Part shown: piece after piece, positions 44,151 to 53,702 of the stretch | Position numbering within the stretch: position 1 is the stretch's first letter | Layout of the letters: each line of letters opens with the position of its first letter | DNA from: an uncultured Lachnospiraceae bacterium | GTDB lineage: Bacteria > Bacillota > Clostridia > Lachnospirales > Lachnospiraceae | Length of the DNA: 64,000 nucleotides | NCBI GenBank assembly: GCA_934343915.1 | Contig: CAKRIL010000004.1 | Location: 1-64,000 of the forward strand | Direction: 5' to 3' | Notes under the pieces: generated by a model | Told to the model about the DNA's origin: nothing | The model's input: only the letters and a program-made list of their open reading frames with translations | Database searches by the model: none | Program-made: the position numbers and the translations under genes

Positions 44151-45335
44151 TTATTCGTTGATTACCATGTTGTTGTTCTCAAGAATGTAGTCTGAGATAA
44201 GATTAATTATAATAATCTCGCGTAAATTCTCTTCACCATAAGCATCTACAAGAGCCTGTGCAGAATCATAGCTGTTCTCTGCTGCAAGACTCTGTGCGTT
44301 CTCGTTAAATACCTCATCCGACAAAGTCATTCCGAGATCCTTGTACATCTCACATGCTACCATAATCTGTGACAATGCCTGCTCTGCCATGGACTGGCAC
44401 TCCTCTACAAGGTCATCCGTTGTCATATTGTACATGGATGAAAGGAATGTAGCCATATCCATACCTGCATATGCGGCATAGTATGTGAAATACTGTACAT
44501 AGTAGTTATAATAATCATCTGCTATGCTTGAAAGCTTCTCCTCAGGAAATGATGAGATAGTACTGTTCTCAATAATCTTAGTCCAAACTGCGTTCTCATA
44601 CTCTGTCTGCTGGTTTGACTGAGCTTTTGCAAGAAGGTCTTCTGCAATCTTCTCTCTGTATGCATCAGTCGTTGTATATTCACCCTCAGTGTAGAGATTA
44701 ACGAACTCATCGTTCCACTCATACTCGTCCTTGTCGCCCTCGATATAATTAACTGTAACCGTGAACACTGTCTCCTTGCCCGCAAGTTCAGTATTATTCG
44801 TATAGTCCTCAGGGAATGTACACTTAAGCTCATACTCCTTACCAACCTCAAGTCCGGCAAGCTGCTCATCAAGATCGCTGATGAATCTGCCTGAACCTAC
44901 CGTATAAGTCTGTGATGTGGCTGTTCCGCCGCTGAATGCCGTACCGTCAAGGGAACCGCTGTAATCAAGATTGATTACATCTCCTACCTTAGTTGTTCCG
45001 GTTGTGATGTGCTCAGGCTCAACCATATTGTTGTTGTAATAAGTTACAAGCGTATCAATGTAGCCCTGTATCTGCTCATCTGTAACTGCTGCCGCATCAA
45101 CTGCTATATCAAGTCCTGAATAATCTCCAAGTGTGACATATTCGCTGTAATCTGTTACCTCTGTTGTCTGCTTAACAGGTTCTGCCTGTGTTGTCTCTGT
45201 TATTTCTGTTGTCTCGGTTGCGTCTGTTGCTCCATCCGTTGATGTTGTCTCATCATTCTTTCCACTCTTATTGCAGGCTGTAAGTCCGAATACCATTGTT
45301 CCTGCAAGAATAAGTGCTAATACTCTCTTTCTCAC
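44151..45335 (-). CDS. Trigger-factor-like peptidyl-prolyl isomerase lipoprotein
   Basis: 394 aa. A lipoprotein signal peptide ends with the lipobox LTAC (Cys21). A Ser/Thr/Glu linker is followed by an FKBP-type PPIase domain (GDVINLDYSGSLDGTAFSGG, VGSGRFISDLDEQLAGLEVG). A helical C-terminal domain then resembles that of trigger factor (residues about 220-394). The ribosome-binding domain is missing. It looks like a surface foldase built from trigger-factor parts, with a role like PrsA. The organism probably also has normal tig elsewhere. Confidence 0.8.
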   Translation of the reverse strand: MRKRVLALILAGTMVFGLTACNKSGKNDETTSTDGATDATETTEITETTQAEPVKQTTEVTDYSEYVTLGDYSGLDIAVDAAAVTDEQIQGYIDTLVTYYNNNMVEPEHITTGTTKVGDVINLDYSGSLDGTAFSGGTATSQTYTVGSGRFISDLDEQLAGLEVGKEYELKCTFPEDYTNNTELAGKETVFTVTVNYIEGDKDEYEWNDEFVNLYTEGEYTTTDAYREKIAEDLLAKAQSNQQTEYENAVWTKIIENSTISSFPEEKLSSIADDYYNYYVQYFTYYAAYAGMDMATFLSSMYNMTTDDLVEECQSMAEQALSQIMVACEMYKDLGMTLSDEVFNENAQSLAAENSYDSAQALVDAYGEENLREIIIINLISDYILENNNMVINE

Positions 45336-45373
45336 TATATTTCCTCCAATTCTTCCCCTTCAGGAATTAAAAA

Positions 45374-45410
45374 AACTAAATAGCCGCTCTTTCCAAGCAG
45401 CTATTTAGTT
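45374..45410 (-). terminator. Terminator of the SpoVK-like gene
   Basis: AACTAAATAGC and GCTATTTAGTT flank an inner TGC/GCG and loop, with seven T following on the minus strand. Confidence 0.85.
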
Positions 45411-45473
45411 ATATCATACTTTCTGTATAAAAGTAAAGCAAATCCACAAAGTTCACATATTTTTCACTAATTG

Positions 45474-46826
45474 CTAGCTCACACTCACAAAATTTTCAAG
45501 GTCATCCGCCTCAATCGTAAGGAGCATCTGCTCGTCAATAGCGTTAATGTTCTTAACAAGTCTTGTCGCCTGCTTCGATACAGCCTTCTCAAAGTAATTT
45601 CTTACCTCTCTGGCATTGGCAAAATTCTCCGTCTTGTTAGCACATGCCTGTTCAAAGTATTCCTTTGCCTTAACCTTGGCATCCTCCGACAGCATATAAT
45701 CCTGCTTCCTGGCCATTCCCAAGAGAATCTCATAAAGCTCATCCGGCTTGTAATCATCAAAAAATATGAACTTGTTAAATCTTGAACGAAGTCCCGGATT
45801 AGAGCTTAAGAACTCTTCCATAAGGTCAGGATAACCTGCTACGATAACAACAAGACTGTCCCTGTTGTCCTCCATTGCCTTGAGCAGTGTATCCACCGCC
45901 TCCTGACCGAAGTCTCCCTCCCCCTTATTCGCTGTCAGCGTATAAGCCTCATCGATAAAGAGAATGCCCCCAAGTGCCTGTTCAACAACTCCCATAACCT
46001 TCGTCGCGGTCTGACCTATGTAACCGCTGACAAGTCCCGAACGGTCTACCTCAACAAGCTGTCCTCCCGAAAGTATTCCGAGAGAATTGTAGATATCGGC
46101 AAGCATTCGAGCCACTGTCGTCTTACCTGTACCCGGATTGCCGGAAAATACGAGATGCTTCGAGACATTAGGCTGCTTCATCCCCTTCTCCTCGCGGAGC
46201 TTCTGAATACGCAGAAGATTGACAAGACTGTTGACCTCCTGCTTAACGCCCTCAAGTCCCACAAGTGAATTAAGCTCTTCAAGTACTTCATCAACCGAGC
46301 GCTTTTCCGCCTTCCTGGTCTTGACGGACAGCTTGCTGTCATAGAGACCATATTCTTTAAGGAACTTCTCCATGATAGCCATATAGTCCGTGAGAAGCTT
46401 AACCTCCTGCTCACTCGTCACATCATTACATGCAATGAACTCCTGACCGAGCGCACGGAATGTATTCACAAGATTATTAGCTCTCTTCTTGTCATCATTA
46501 AGCTTATGTCCCGCATCGCACAACACGAACCCCTTAAGTGCAAACGGAACCTTCTTAGTATATATGTCCTCTCGAAGCTTATCATATATTCTGATGGACT
46601 TCATCTGCCCCTCAGTCATCTTGTAGCCGAGCGCATTATTGATAAAGGCAATCTCCTTATCATCAATATATCCGTCGCCCTCGCTTAAATATACAAGAAA
46701 CTTAAGAAACTCGTATCTTAAATTCTCGCGGAAGGTAGTATTAAGCTTATCCTTAATAACTCCGGCGCGCTCAATCTCCTCAGCCTGTTTAAGACATTCT
46801 TCAACCTGTTGTTTAATCTCCGACAT
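45474..46826 (-). CDS. CbbX/SpoVK-type AAA ATPase with TerB-like N-terminus
   Basis: 450 aa. An N-terminal helical region of about 140 residues (VYLSEGDGYIDDKEIAFIN) looks like a TerB/tellurite-type domain. The AAA domain follows a VGLEGVKQEVNSLVNLLRI linker: Walker A FSGNPGTGKTTVARML, Walker B GGILFIDEAYTLT, sensor and arginine fingers in LRSRFNKFIFF. SpoVK/CbbX proteins remodel protein complexes. The fused N-terminal domain is not the standard architecture. It is monocistronic between terminators. Confidence 0.8.
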   Translation of the reverse strand: MSEIKQQVEECLKQAEEIERAGVIKDKLNTTFRENLRYEFLKFLVYLSEGDGYIDDKEIAFINNALGYKMTEGQMKSIRIYDKLREDIYTKKVPFALKGFVLCDAGHKLNDDKKRANNLVNTFRALGQEFIACNDVTSEQEVKLLTDYMAIMEKFLKEYGLYDSKLSVKTRKAEKRSVDEVLEELNSLVGLEGVKQEVNSLVNLLRIQKLREEKGMKQPNVSKHLVFSGNPGTGKTTVARMLADIYNSLGILSGGQLVEVDRSGLVSGYIGQTATKVMGVVEQALGGILFIDEAYTLTANKGEGDFGQEAVDTLLKAMEDNRDSLVVIVAGYPDLMEEFLSSNPGLRSRFNKFIFFDDYKPDELYEILLGMARKQDYMLSEDAKVKAKEYFEQACANKTENFANAREVRNYFEKAVSKQATRLVKNINAIDEQMLLTIEADDLENFVSVS

Positions 46827-46883
46827 ACGCTCTCCCTCTCACAGCTTACAAAATCCGTAATGCAGTCAATACCTGTATATTAT

Positions 46884-47312
46884 CTACGCCTCAATTCCTG
46901 CCTTAATCTTAGCAGCCATATCAGCGTACTCTTCCTCAGTAAGATACTTCTTATCAGGATTCATGAGGAACACACCGCCCCACTCGAATTCATCCTTATA
47001 CTTAGGTACAAGGTGGAAATGAAGATGATGTCCTGTATCACCGTAAGCACCATAGTTAATCTTCTGTGGGTTAAAAAGCTTCTGAAGAACCGAAGAAACC
47101 TTCGCAATATCCTCAAAATATGCAGCTCTCTCCTCAGCAGTGAGCTCTGTCATATCTCCTACATGCTTCTTATGTGCAAGAATAACTCTTCCCGGGTGGC
47201 TCTGCTCCTTAAATAAATACACCTTGCAGGTGTCCATCTCACAAATCTTAATTCCGAACTTAGCGACTAACTCGCCTTCCATGCAGTATGCACAGCTTGT
47301 ATCCTTTTCCAT
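46884..47312 (-). CDS. HIT-family nucleotide hydrolase
   Basis: 142 aa with a clear AGGAGG. The His triad is HHLHFHLVPKY and an N-terminal CAYC may bind zinc. The cofactor-binding loop is YGAYGDTG. Members act on AMP-lysine or dinucleotides; the substrate is not clear. Confidence 0.85.
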   Translation of the reverse strand: MEKDTSCAYCMEGELVAKFGIKICEMDTCKVYLFKEQSHPGRVILAHKKHVGDMTELTAEERAAYFEDIAKVSSVLQKLFNPQKINYGAYGDTGHHLHFHLVPKYKDEFEWGGVFLMNPDKKYLTEEEYADMAAKIKAGIEA

Positions 47313-47426
47313 GTTAGAAAACCTCCTTTTTATTACCCTTATAATATATAACTAAGCTTCCCTCTTGTCAAAGTTTTTCAGACAAACCTCAAAGGTTTAA
47401 ATCGCAGTATGCTTACACCACATTCA

Positions 47427-47500
47427 AAAAGCCATTATCATCATATTTTTTTGCAGCTTCTCAGTCGATTTCTGCGTTAAACATGATAACAATGGCTTTT
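47427..47500 (-). terminator. Long hairpin after the GH112 gene
   Basis: AAAAGCCATTATCAT (47427 onward) is the inverse of ATGATAACAATGGCTTTT (47483-47500) with one mismatch, around about 40 bases. A T-run follows on the minus strand. It is a probable terminator and also marks the end of the sugar-use operon. Confidence 0.65.
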
Positions 47501-47524
47501 CGTATGTTATGTCAGTCTATCTTT

Positions 47525-49672
47525 TTACATCTGTATTATCGCTGTATCGTATGCTTCAAGCGTCGCGCTCTTAACTCCCGCCTCAGTCTTAACCGAAGCA
47601 GTCTGTGTCTCGCCGCTGTTGTTGATAATTACAAGCATGTTGCTTGCAGGATAGTATGCACACTCTGTATACGGGTTATCCGTGATATATTCGCCGTCAA
47701 GTGCCTCTCCGCCCGCAAAAAGAATTGTGTTAAAGAGCATTCTTGTATTCTCAAGGCTGATGTTGTAGTGGGACATGTAGATTCCCTTGCCCTTGCCGAA
47801 GTCATTGATTGTCATGGCAGGTGCTCCGTCAGCCTCCGCAACAACTCTTGCGTTGCCATCGGTGAGATAAAGTCCGTTTCTGCCTCTTATGCTGCTGCCC
47901 TCAGGCATAAGCCCGTCGACAGGCTGCACCTCATACTGCCACTTGCCGTGGCAGATTCTAGCTCCCGTATCCTCATCAATTCCGAGAACATGTGCCATTC
48001 TGAAATATGTATCATATCCCGCAACCGCTGACGGCTCGTCGACACCGATAAAGGTTCCTCCGTTGTATACCCACTCAGTGAGCTTTGATACAACCTCCTC
48101 ATCCTTCCAGTTGTCGCCTCCGCTCCAAGCGCTTCCGGCATATCCGGCATTGATTACAATATCATAATCCTTAAGTACTCCTGCCTTTACATCCTCAAAG
48201 CTGATGAACGATACATCAACAGGAAGTCCTGACAAGGATTCATTGATATGAATAAGGTCATTCATATATGTCTCATGGAAATGTCCCGAAAGCGTCCATG
48301 AACGAAGCTTGCCCCAGCTGTGAAGCACTGCTGCCTTAGTCTTAATCGACAATGGTGCTCCCTGAGCATGGAATGACTTAACCGTTCTGAACTCATCAGA
48401 TACCTTCTCTATATAATCACAGAAGTCAGGGAACGGCTCAACAAGATGGAGATATCCGCCAAGACCGATTCTGTCAACAGGCTGTCTTAAGAGTGCTCTT
48501 CTTACGCTGTTCCAATACTTCTTGGCATCAAGGGTAGGATTGCCTCCCTCTGTAAATGTAGGGGCTCCGCCGAGTCCTACCGGGAACAGGTAAGGGTGAA
48601 GTCTGAGCTCATGTGTCGGCACGTCAACTCCCGAGCAGAGTCTTGCCTCATAACCTGAGAATACGCACTTAATAAGCCCATCGAAGCCGAACTCCTTGAA
48701 TCTGCCATTGTACGGCTCAATTCCTACCCAGCTGTCATCATAGAACACATATGCCTTCTTGCCATACTCATGAACTATGTCAATAAGCTGCCTGCCGAAG
48801 CTTATAACAAAATCATTCACGAATTCCATCCAGTCAGCCTTCTGCTTAGTTCCCACCATATGTGTCACATGCAGCTTGCCCTGATTGATAAAATCCTCAG
48901 CGGTAAGGCTGTAGCCGTATTTTTTTGCAAATTCGTCGAGTGCAAGCGGGCTTACGGTGAAATCATATGAAGCCCAGTCAGAGAAGAGATTCCTGTTTCT
49001 CTCACTGCTTCCCCATATCCATACAAAGTTGTAGAACATGGAAGTAAAACGTACAACCGTGGTATCCGGATGTGTCTCACACCAGTTTCTCATCCAGCCA
49101 AGCATGTACTCTCTTGCAGCCTCATGTCTCGGGTCAATCTGCATGAGATGTTCCTTAGTCCAATTATTCGTGGTGTGATTGTACATGGAAATCTCTTCCC
49201 ATATACGATATGCCATGAAGCTCACGGTATACTTATGCCATGGTGTTATTCCGCTTATTGTGACCTTGCCGTCCGCATAGCTCCAGTGTGCTCTGTCGAC
49301 AAGCGTGTCCGTGGTTCTGTCATATACCTGCCAGTATTTTAACGAAGCCTCGCTCTCATTAATCGAGAACTGCTCCGCGAAAAAATCCTTCATAAGCTCA
49401 ATAGTGAGTGTATCGCTGTCCGCAACAACAGGCTGTGTCATTAGGAAGGTCTGCTGAAGCTTATCCATGTTCTTTTTAGCCCACTCGTTGTGGTCACGAA
49501 TAATACATATTGTAGAATATATTCCATATCCTGCATTAAGAATCTCGTCCGAAAGAACCGTTCCGTCACTGTCTCTTATTACATCTGCGCCCCACTTCTC
49601 CGCCATCTTAAGTGTGAGCTTCTCATATCCCGACTCGCCGGGAAGCGTGAATCCGCCCTTCTGTGCTGCCAT
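47525..49672 (-). CDS. GH112 beta-galactoside phosphorylase
   Basis: 715 aa, the family's length. KWGADVIRDSDGT at the start, WTVSPLALDEFAKKYG-type motifs (here DFTVSPLALDEFAKKYG), KKAYVFYDDSWVGIEPYNG and FDGLIKCVFSGYEARLC are GH112 signatures. The enzyme splits a beta-galactoside with phosphate to give galactose-1-phosphate. The known substrates are galacto-/lacto-N-biose and beta-1,4-galactosyl-rhamnose. The neighbouring GH105 and acetylesterase favour the pectic disaccharide galactosyl-rhamnose (inference). There is no signal peptide, so it acts in the cytosol. Confidence 0.85.
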   Translation of the reverse strand: MAAQKGGFTLPGESGYEKLTLKMAEKWGADVIRDSDGTVLSDEILNAGYGIYSTICIIRDHNEWAKKNMDKLQQTFLMTQPVVADSDTLTIELMKDFFAEQFSINESEASLKYWQVYDRTTDTLVDRAHWSYADGKVTISGITPWHKYTVSFMAYRIWEEISMYNHTTNNWTKEHLMQIDPRHEAAREYMLGWMRNWCETHPDTTVVRFTSMFYNFVWIWGSSERNRNLFSDWASYDFTVSPLALDEFAKKYGYSLTAEDFINQGKLHVTHMVGTKQKADWMEFVNDFVISFGRQLIDIVHEYGKKAYVFYDDSWVGIEPYNGRFKEFGFDGLIKCVFSGYEARLCSGVDVPTHELRLHPYLFPVGLGGAPTFTEGGNPTLDAKKYWNSVRRALLRQPVDRIGLGGYLHLVEPFPDFCDYIEKVSDEFRTVKSFHAQGAPLSIKTKAAVLHSWGKLRSWTLSGHFHETYMNDLIHINESLSGLPVDVSFISFEDVKAGVLKDYDIVINAGYAGSAWSGGDNWKDEEVVSKLTEWVYNGGTFIGVDEPSAVAGYDTYFRMAHVLGIDEDTGARICHGKWQYEVQPVDGLMPEGSSIRGRNGLYLTDGNARVVAEADGAPAMTINDFGKGKGIYMSHYNISLENTRMLFNTILFAGGEALDGEYITDNPYTECAYYPASNMLVIINNSGETQTASVKTEAGVKSATLEAYDTAIIQM

Positions 49673-49700
49673 CGTGTTATCCTCCCAATTATATTATAGC

Positions 49701-50753
49701 CTAGAGTGCTCCGTCCTTCTGAATATCATCAGATACAAGAAGCTCAGAGAAAAATGCGAGTGCAAGTCCCTGTCCCCAGCCCTGAATATAAGCCTTAGGT
49801 ATTCCTCTGTAGCCTTCCTTGTCCCTCATAACCGCTGTTCCGCCGGAGACATTCATGACCTTGCCGTCCTCGCTTACGTTGGCAAGGAGTCCCTTTATTG
49901 ACTTATTAATATACTTGCTGTGAAGCGGATTGCCCCTTGTAAGCATGGCTGCCGCGATTCCCGCCGAAGCCGATACCTCCTCGTATGACTCAGGGTCATC
50001 CACTACCGTTCTCCACAATCCGTTCTCCGTCTGATATACCTTAAGTGCTGCAAGCTGCTCATTAAGTGAACCTGCAACATCAATGAACTTCGGGTAAAGA
50101 TAGCACTCAGGAAGTATTCCTCCAACCTGTGACATTGTAAATGCTGCCCACGCATTCGCTCTGCCCCAGTAGATTCCTGACATATGATCACCTGCTATAT
50201 TGTCATAGCCATGATACCATAATCCGCTGCTTGGGTTCTGAAGATACTTGATATGCCAGTAATACTGATTGAGAGCATCATCAATCATCTCCTGATTCTT
50301 TTCCATCACACCGACACGTAAAAGTAAAAATGCAGCCATGAACAATGTGTCGCACCAGCACTGCTCAGGGAAATCATTGTTAGCCGATACCGTATGCTGA
50401 AGAACATTGTCTGCGAATCTGAGCGCATCCTTCTGTATGTAATGAATCTTGCTCATCAATATCTCATGATACTTCTCATCGCCCGTCGCCTTATACAGTG
50501 TTATAAGGCAGTGTCCCATGGCACAGGCATTGACAGTCCATACCTTAGGGAGACCGAGGTCAATAAGTTCATCAACACGATCCTTTAACAGGTCAAGATA
50601 TTCCTTCTTTCCCGTCTTTTCATATGCCTCGCCTATGCCGTAATAGGCTACGCCGCAAGGCCAGTCCCATGTAAGATCCATGTTCATGGTCTTTTTAACT
50701 ATTTTATCAATTACCTCTTCAATCTGTTTCTTATCATATTCAAGCTTTAACAT
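49701..50753 (-). CDS. GH105 unsaturated rhamnogalacturonyl hydrolase
   Basis: 350 aa from ATG 50753 behind GGAGG; the longer frame begins at an unsupported TTG. It is an alpha/alpha barrel of the YteR/YesR type. TWDWPCGVAYYGI, LYHGYDN-type text (LWYHGYDN), MSGIYWGRANAW and GYRGIPKAYIQGWGQ hold the catalytic Asp and substrate-binding aromatic residues. It removes the 4,5-unsaturated galacturonic acid from rhamnogalacturonan fragments. Without a signal peptide, it works on imported oligosaccharides. It is 28 bases before GH112. Confidence 0.85.
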   Translation of the reverse strand: MLKLEYDKKQIEEVIDKIVKKTMNMDLTWDWPCGVAYYGIGEAYEKTGKKEYLDLLKDRVDELIDLGLPKVWTVNACAMGHCLITLYKATGDEKYHEILMSKIHYIQKDALRFADNVLQHTVSANNDFPEQCWCDTLFMAAFLLLRVGVMEKNQEMIDDALNQYYWHIKYLQNPSSGLWYHGYDNIAGDHMSGIYWGRANAWAAFTMSQVGGILPECYLYPKFIDVAGSLNEQLAALKVYQTENGLWRTVVDDPESYEEVSASAGIAAAMLTRGNPLHSKYINKSIKGLLANVSEDGKVMNVSGGTAVMRDKEGYRGIPKAYIQGWGQGLALAFFSELLVSDDIQKDGAL

Positions 50754-50907
50754 ATTGTCCTCCAATCTCTGTTAATATTTCGCCCGCAGCTATTCTCTAA
50801 GGGATTATGAATAGTTACATTCGCTGTATATATTATCCTCTTGCATATATACATAGCACGCAGAACATATCATATATTCCGTATGCTGCATATACATATC
50901 TTTAAAT

Positions 50908-50935
50908 ACAGCCCCCAAGTTACCCCGGGGGCTGT
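50908..50935 (-). terminator. GC-rich hairpin between the binding-protein and GH105 genes
   Basis: ACAGCCCCC and GGGGGCTGT pair across ten bases and are followed by ATTT on the minus strand. It probably ends or attenuates transcripts of the binding-protein gene before GH105. Confidence 0.6.
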
Positions 50936-50958
50936 AAAATAACTATTCAGCTTTCTAA

Positions 50959-52686
50959 TTACTTCTCAAGCTTAGATGAATATCCATCATTGTATGCCTC
51001 AAGTCTCTCATCAGCAATAGCCTGATATCCTGCATCTAAGTATTCCTTAGAATACTGTGCATAGAGTTCATCGAACTGGTCAGCAGAACATGTTGTGAGC
51101 TTTGTTCTGTACTCAGCATACTTATCAAGTAAGGTCTGCTGATACTCAGATACTGATGAAATTGTTCTTGCGAACATACAGTCAGGAATTACCCAGCCCT
51201 TGTCTGCTGCTGCAACCTGATTATAGTAGTTGTCAATAATATCCTGTGTGAAATCCTGAGGAAGACCTACCGGTGAAGCTGCCTTAATAACATCCTCGAT
51301 TGTACCTGCTGTTCTTGCCTCTGTTGTTACACACCAGTAATCCTTAGAGTTGTTGAAGCCCTGTGTATAGTCACCGCTGTAATTCTGAACCTGAACAGGA
51401 AGTCCGTCCTCACCATATGTGAAGTTCTCATTTTCAATACCCCACTGCATTGTGAAGAGGTTATCCTCAAGTGTCATCCACTCCATGTACATCATAGCTG
51501 CCTTAATCTCATCCTCAGAAGCCTGTGATGAGAAGCCTACCATCATACCGAATGGGTTGTTGGAACGGAATGCTGGAACTGTACCTGCCTCTGTATCCGG
51601 CTCAAGTGACTGAACCGCAACTGCAAGCTCAGCATCCGGATTCTGCTCATAGAAGGAAATAAGTGTATCCATCTTACCTGCAATATATCCGCTCCATGAA
51701 TACTGGTTGCCTGATACGAATGCTGCAGTAGCATCCTCTGCTGTTAATGAGAAGAACTCAGGGTTAGTAATTCCAAGGTTGAATTCCTCATTAGCGAACT
51801 TGATAAGCTTATACTGTGGCTCCCATGAAAGAGCAGGAATAGCGTAATCGCCGTACATAGCCCACTCCTCACCTGTCATGTTGTCAAGATCTCTGTATAT
51901 ATAGTTCTGATCTACACCTGACTGACCGGAAATCATAGAACCGCCGCCAGGATACTCGCAGATACCTGCATCCTTAATTTTCTGCATAGCATCAAGGTAC
52001 TCAGCACGAGTAGCAGGAACGTGGTCATAACCAACCTCTCTTAACCAGTCCATACGTACCCATGTGATGAATGTGTAGTTAGTGTTCCAGTAAGGTCTCT
52101 CAGCAAGTGCAAAGTATGTCTTGCCGTTGAGTTCTGTGTAATCAAGCTGGTTGTTGTCAACCATTCTCTGATAATATGTAGGAGCTATCTGAGCGAACTC
52201 GTCAAGGCTGTACTCTGTAAGATATCCATCATCAACCCACTGTGCGAGCTTCGGATAGTCGTACTCCATAAGAATTGTAGGAAGGCTGTCACCAACAGCT
52301 AAAAGTGTGTAAGCGTTGAGAACATCTCCTCTTGGAATAGCCTCGAACTCTACTGTGATGTTGTACTTGTCACCGAAGTTCTGCTGAATCCACTGTGTCC
52401 AGTAGTTATTAGTTACAGGAGGTACACCTTCCTTACCTCTGTCGTATACAGGAATCTTAATTGTTACGTTATCTGCGAATGCTTCCCATCCGTCGATACC
52501 TGCAACTGTATTTCCCTTTGTCGGTTCAGTTACGTTGCTGCTACTGCTGCTTTCCTGATTCTGTGGTGTTGTAGTCTCAGTGTTGTTATTTGCTGGCTTC
52601 TTAGAACTACATCCGCTTAATGCGCCGATTACCATTGCTCCTGTAAGTGCAACGGCAACTGACTTCTGAAGAGTCGTTTTCTTCAT
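50959..52686 (-). CDS. Extracellular solute-binding lipoprotein (LplA/YtcQ-type)
   Basis: 575 aa. A signal peptide with lipobox LSGC (Cys26) is followed by an Asn/Thr/Ser-rich linker and a two-lobe binding fold of ABC carbohydrate importers. GEEWAMYGDYAIPALSWEPQ, YMEWMTLEDNLFTMQWGIEN and a QYS-type C-terminal tail are typical of long lipoproteins paired with LplB/LplC permeases. The substrate is inferred from the neighbours. The Shine-Dalgarno is good, and the start is clear. Confidence 0.85.
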   Translation of the reverse strand: MKKTTLQKSVAVALTGAMVIGALSGCSSKKPANNNTETTTPQNQESSSSSNVTEPTKGNTVAGIDGWEAFADNVTIKIPVYDRGKEGVPPVTNNYWTQWIQQNFGDKYNITVEFEAIPRGDVLNAYTLLAVGDSLPTILMEYDYPKLAQWVDDGYLTEYSLDEFAQIAPTYYQRMVDNNQLDYTELNGKTYFALAERPYWNTNYTFITWVRMDWLREVGYDHVPATRAEYLDAMQKIKDAGICEYPGGGSMISGQSGVDQNYIYRDLDNMTGEEWAMYGDYAIPALSWEPQYKLIKFANEEFNLGITNPEFFSLTAEDATAAFVSGNQYSWSGYIAGKMDTLISFYEQNPDAELAVAVQSLEPDTEAGTVPAFRSNNPFGMMVGFSSQASEDEIKAAMMYMEWMTLEDNLFTMQWGIENENFTYGEDGLPVQVQNYSGDYTQGFNNSKDYWCVTTEARTAGTIEDVIKAASPVGLPQDFTQDIIDNYYNQVAAADKGWVIPDCMFARTISSVSEYQQTLLDKYAEYRTKLTTCSADQFDELYAQYSKEYLDAGYQAIADERLEAYNDGYSSKLEK

Positions 52687-52730
52687 AGTTTTTCCTCCTT
52701 TAAAAGAAAAATGATTAATAGTTATATTTA

Positions 52731-52752
52731 ATCCCCCCTCTCTTGGGGGATA
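52731..52752 (-). promoter_or_regulatory. Hairpin between permease and binding-protein genes
   Basis: ATCCCCC and GGGGGAT face each other across about seven bases. It lies between the second permease gene and the solute-binding protein gene. It may stabilise or uncouple the abundant binding-protein mRNA from the permeases, a common operon device. Confidence 0.5.
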
Positions 52753-52777
52753 ACTACCTGATATTATATTGTTACAA

Positions 52778-53689
52778 TTAACCCTTTACGGCACCTACCA
52801 TAACACCCTTTACGAAATACTTCTGTAAGAACGGGTATATACATATGATAGGAATGGTTACGAACATAACCGCTGCCGCCTGAAGAACCTCAGGCGTACT
52901 GGTTACGCCTGTCTGTGCCTCATTAAGTGTGGCACTGGTAGCCTCCTGTGCTGCCGATACCATCTGATACAGCTTATATTGAACCATTTTCAGCTTATCT
53001 GTTCTGATATAGTACATGTTATCTGCGTATGAATTCCAACGGCCTACTGCGTAGAACAGTGACAGTGTTGCGATAATCGGCTTCGACAGCGGAAGTACAA
53101 CCTTGGTGAGAATCTGGAAGTTCGATGCTCCATCAAGGAATGCTGCCTCCTCAAGCGTATCCGGTATGCTCGATAAGAAGTATGTCTTCATGATAAGCAT
53201 GTTGTACGGTGAATATATAAGCGGGAGAATAAGTACCCACACCGTATCAAGTAAGTGGAACTGCTTGTATATAAGGTATGTAGGGATAAGTCCTGCTCCA
53301 AAGTACATTGGAACCATAAGTAAAAATGTAAAGAAATACTTTCCCTTAAGTCTCTTCTTTGACAGAGGATATGCTGCACATACACAGGCAAGCATACCTA
53401 AAAGTGTGAACACAAGTGTAACTATTGCACTGTATACAAATGAATATACATATGTTCCGTCTTCAAAGATTGATCTGTATGCTGCAAATGTAATCTCCTT
53501 AGGGAGGAAATATACCTTCTTAGCCATAACCATCGAATTGCTTGAAATTGACTTAGACAACAGGTGGAAGAAAGGAGCTATACATGTTATGCAGAGAAGT
53601 GTAATGACAATCATCATCACGGCATCGCTGACACGGAACTTATTAATCGCCCTGCTGGCTTCGTCCTTTTCTTTTTCTTTCTTAGCCAT
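52778..53689 (-). CDS. ABC sugar permease (LplC/YtcP-type)
   Basis: 303 aa with six helices. The EAA loop is LEEAAFLDGASNFQILTKVV. It pairs with the next permease. No ATPase gene is in the operon, so a shared MsmX-type ATPase elsewhere is expected. Confidence 0.85.
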   Translation of the reverse strand: MAKKEKEKDEASRAINKFRVSDAVMMIVITLLCITCIAPFFHLLSKSISSNSMVMAKKVYFLPKEITFAAYRSIFEDGTYVYSFVYSAIVTLVFTLLGMLACVCAAYPLSKKRLKGKYFFTFLLMVPMYFGAGLIPTYLIYKQFHLLDTVWVLILPLIYSPYNMLIMKTYFLSSIPDTLEEAAFLDGASNFQILTKVVLPLSKPIIATLSLFYAVGRWNSYADNMYYIRTDKLKMVQYKLYQMVSAAQEATSATLNEAQTGVTSTPEVLQAAAVMFVTIPIICIYPFLQKYFVKGVMVGAVKG

Positions 53690-53702
53690 TGTATATACCT
53701 CC

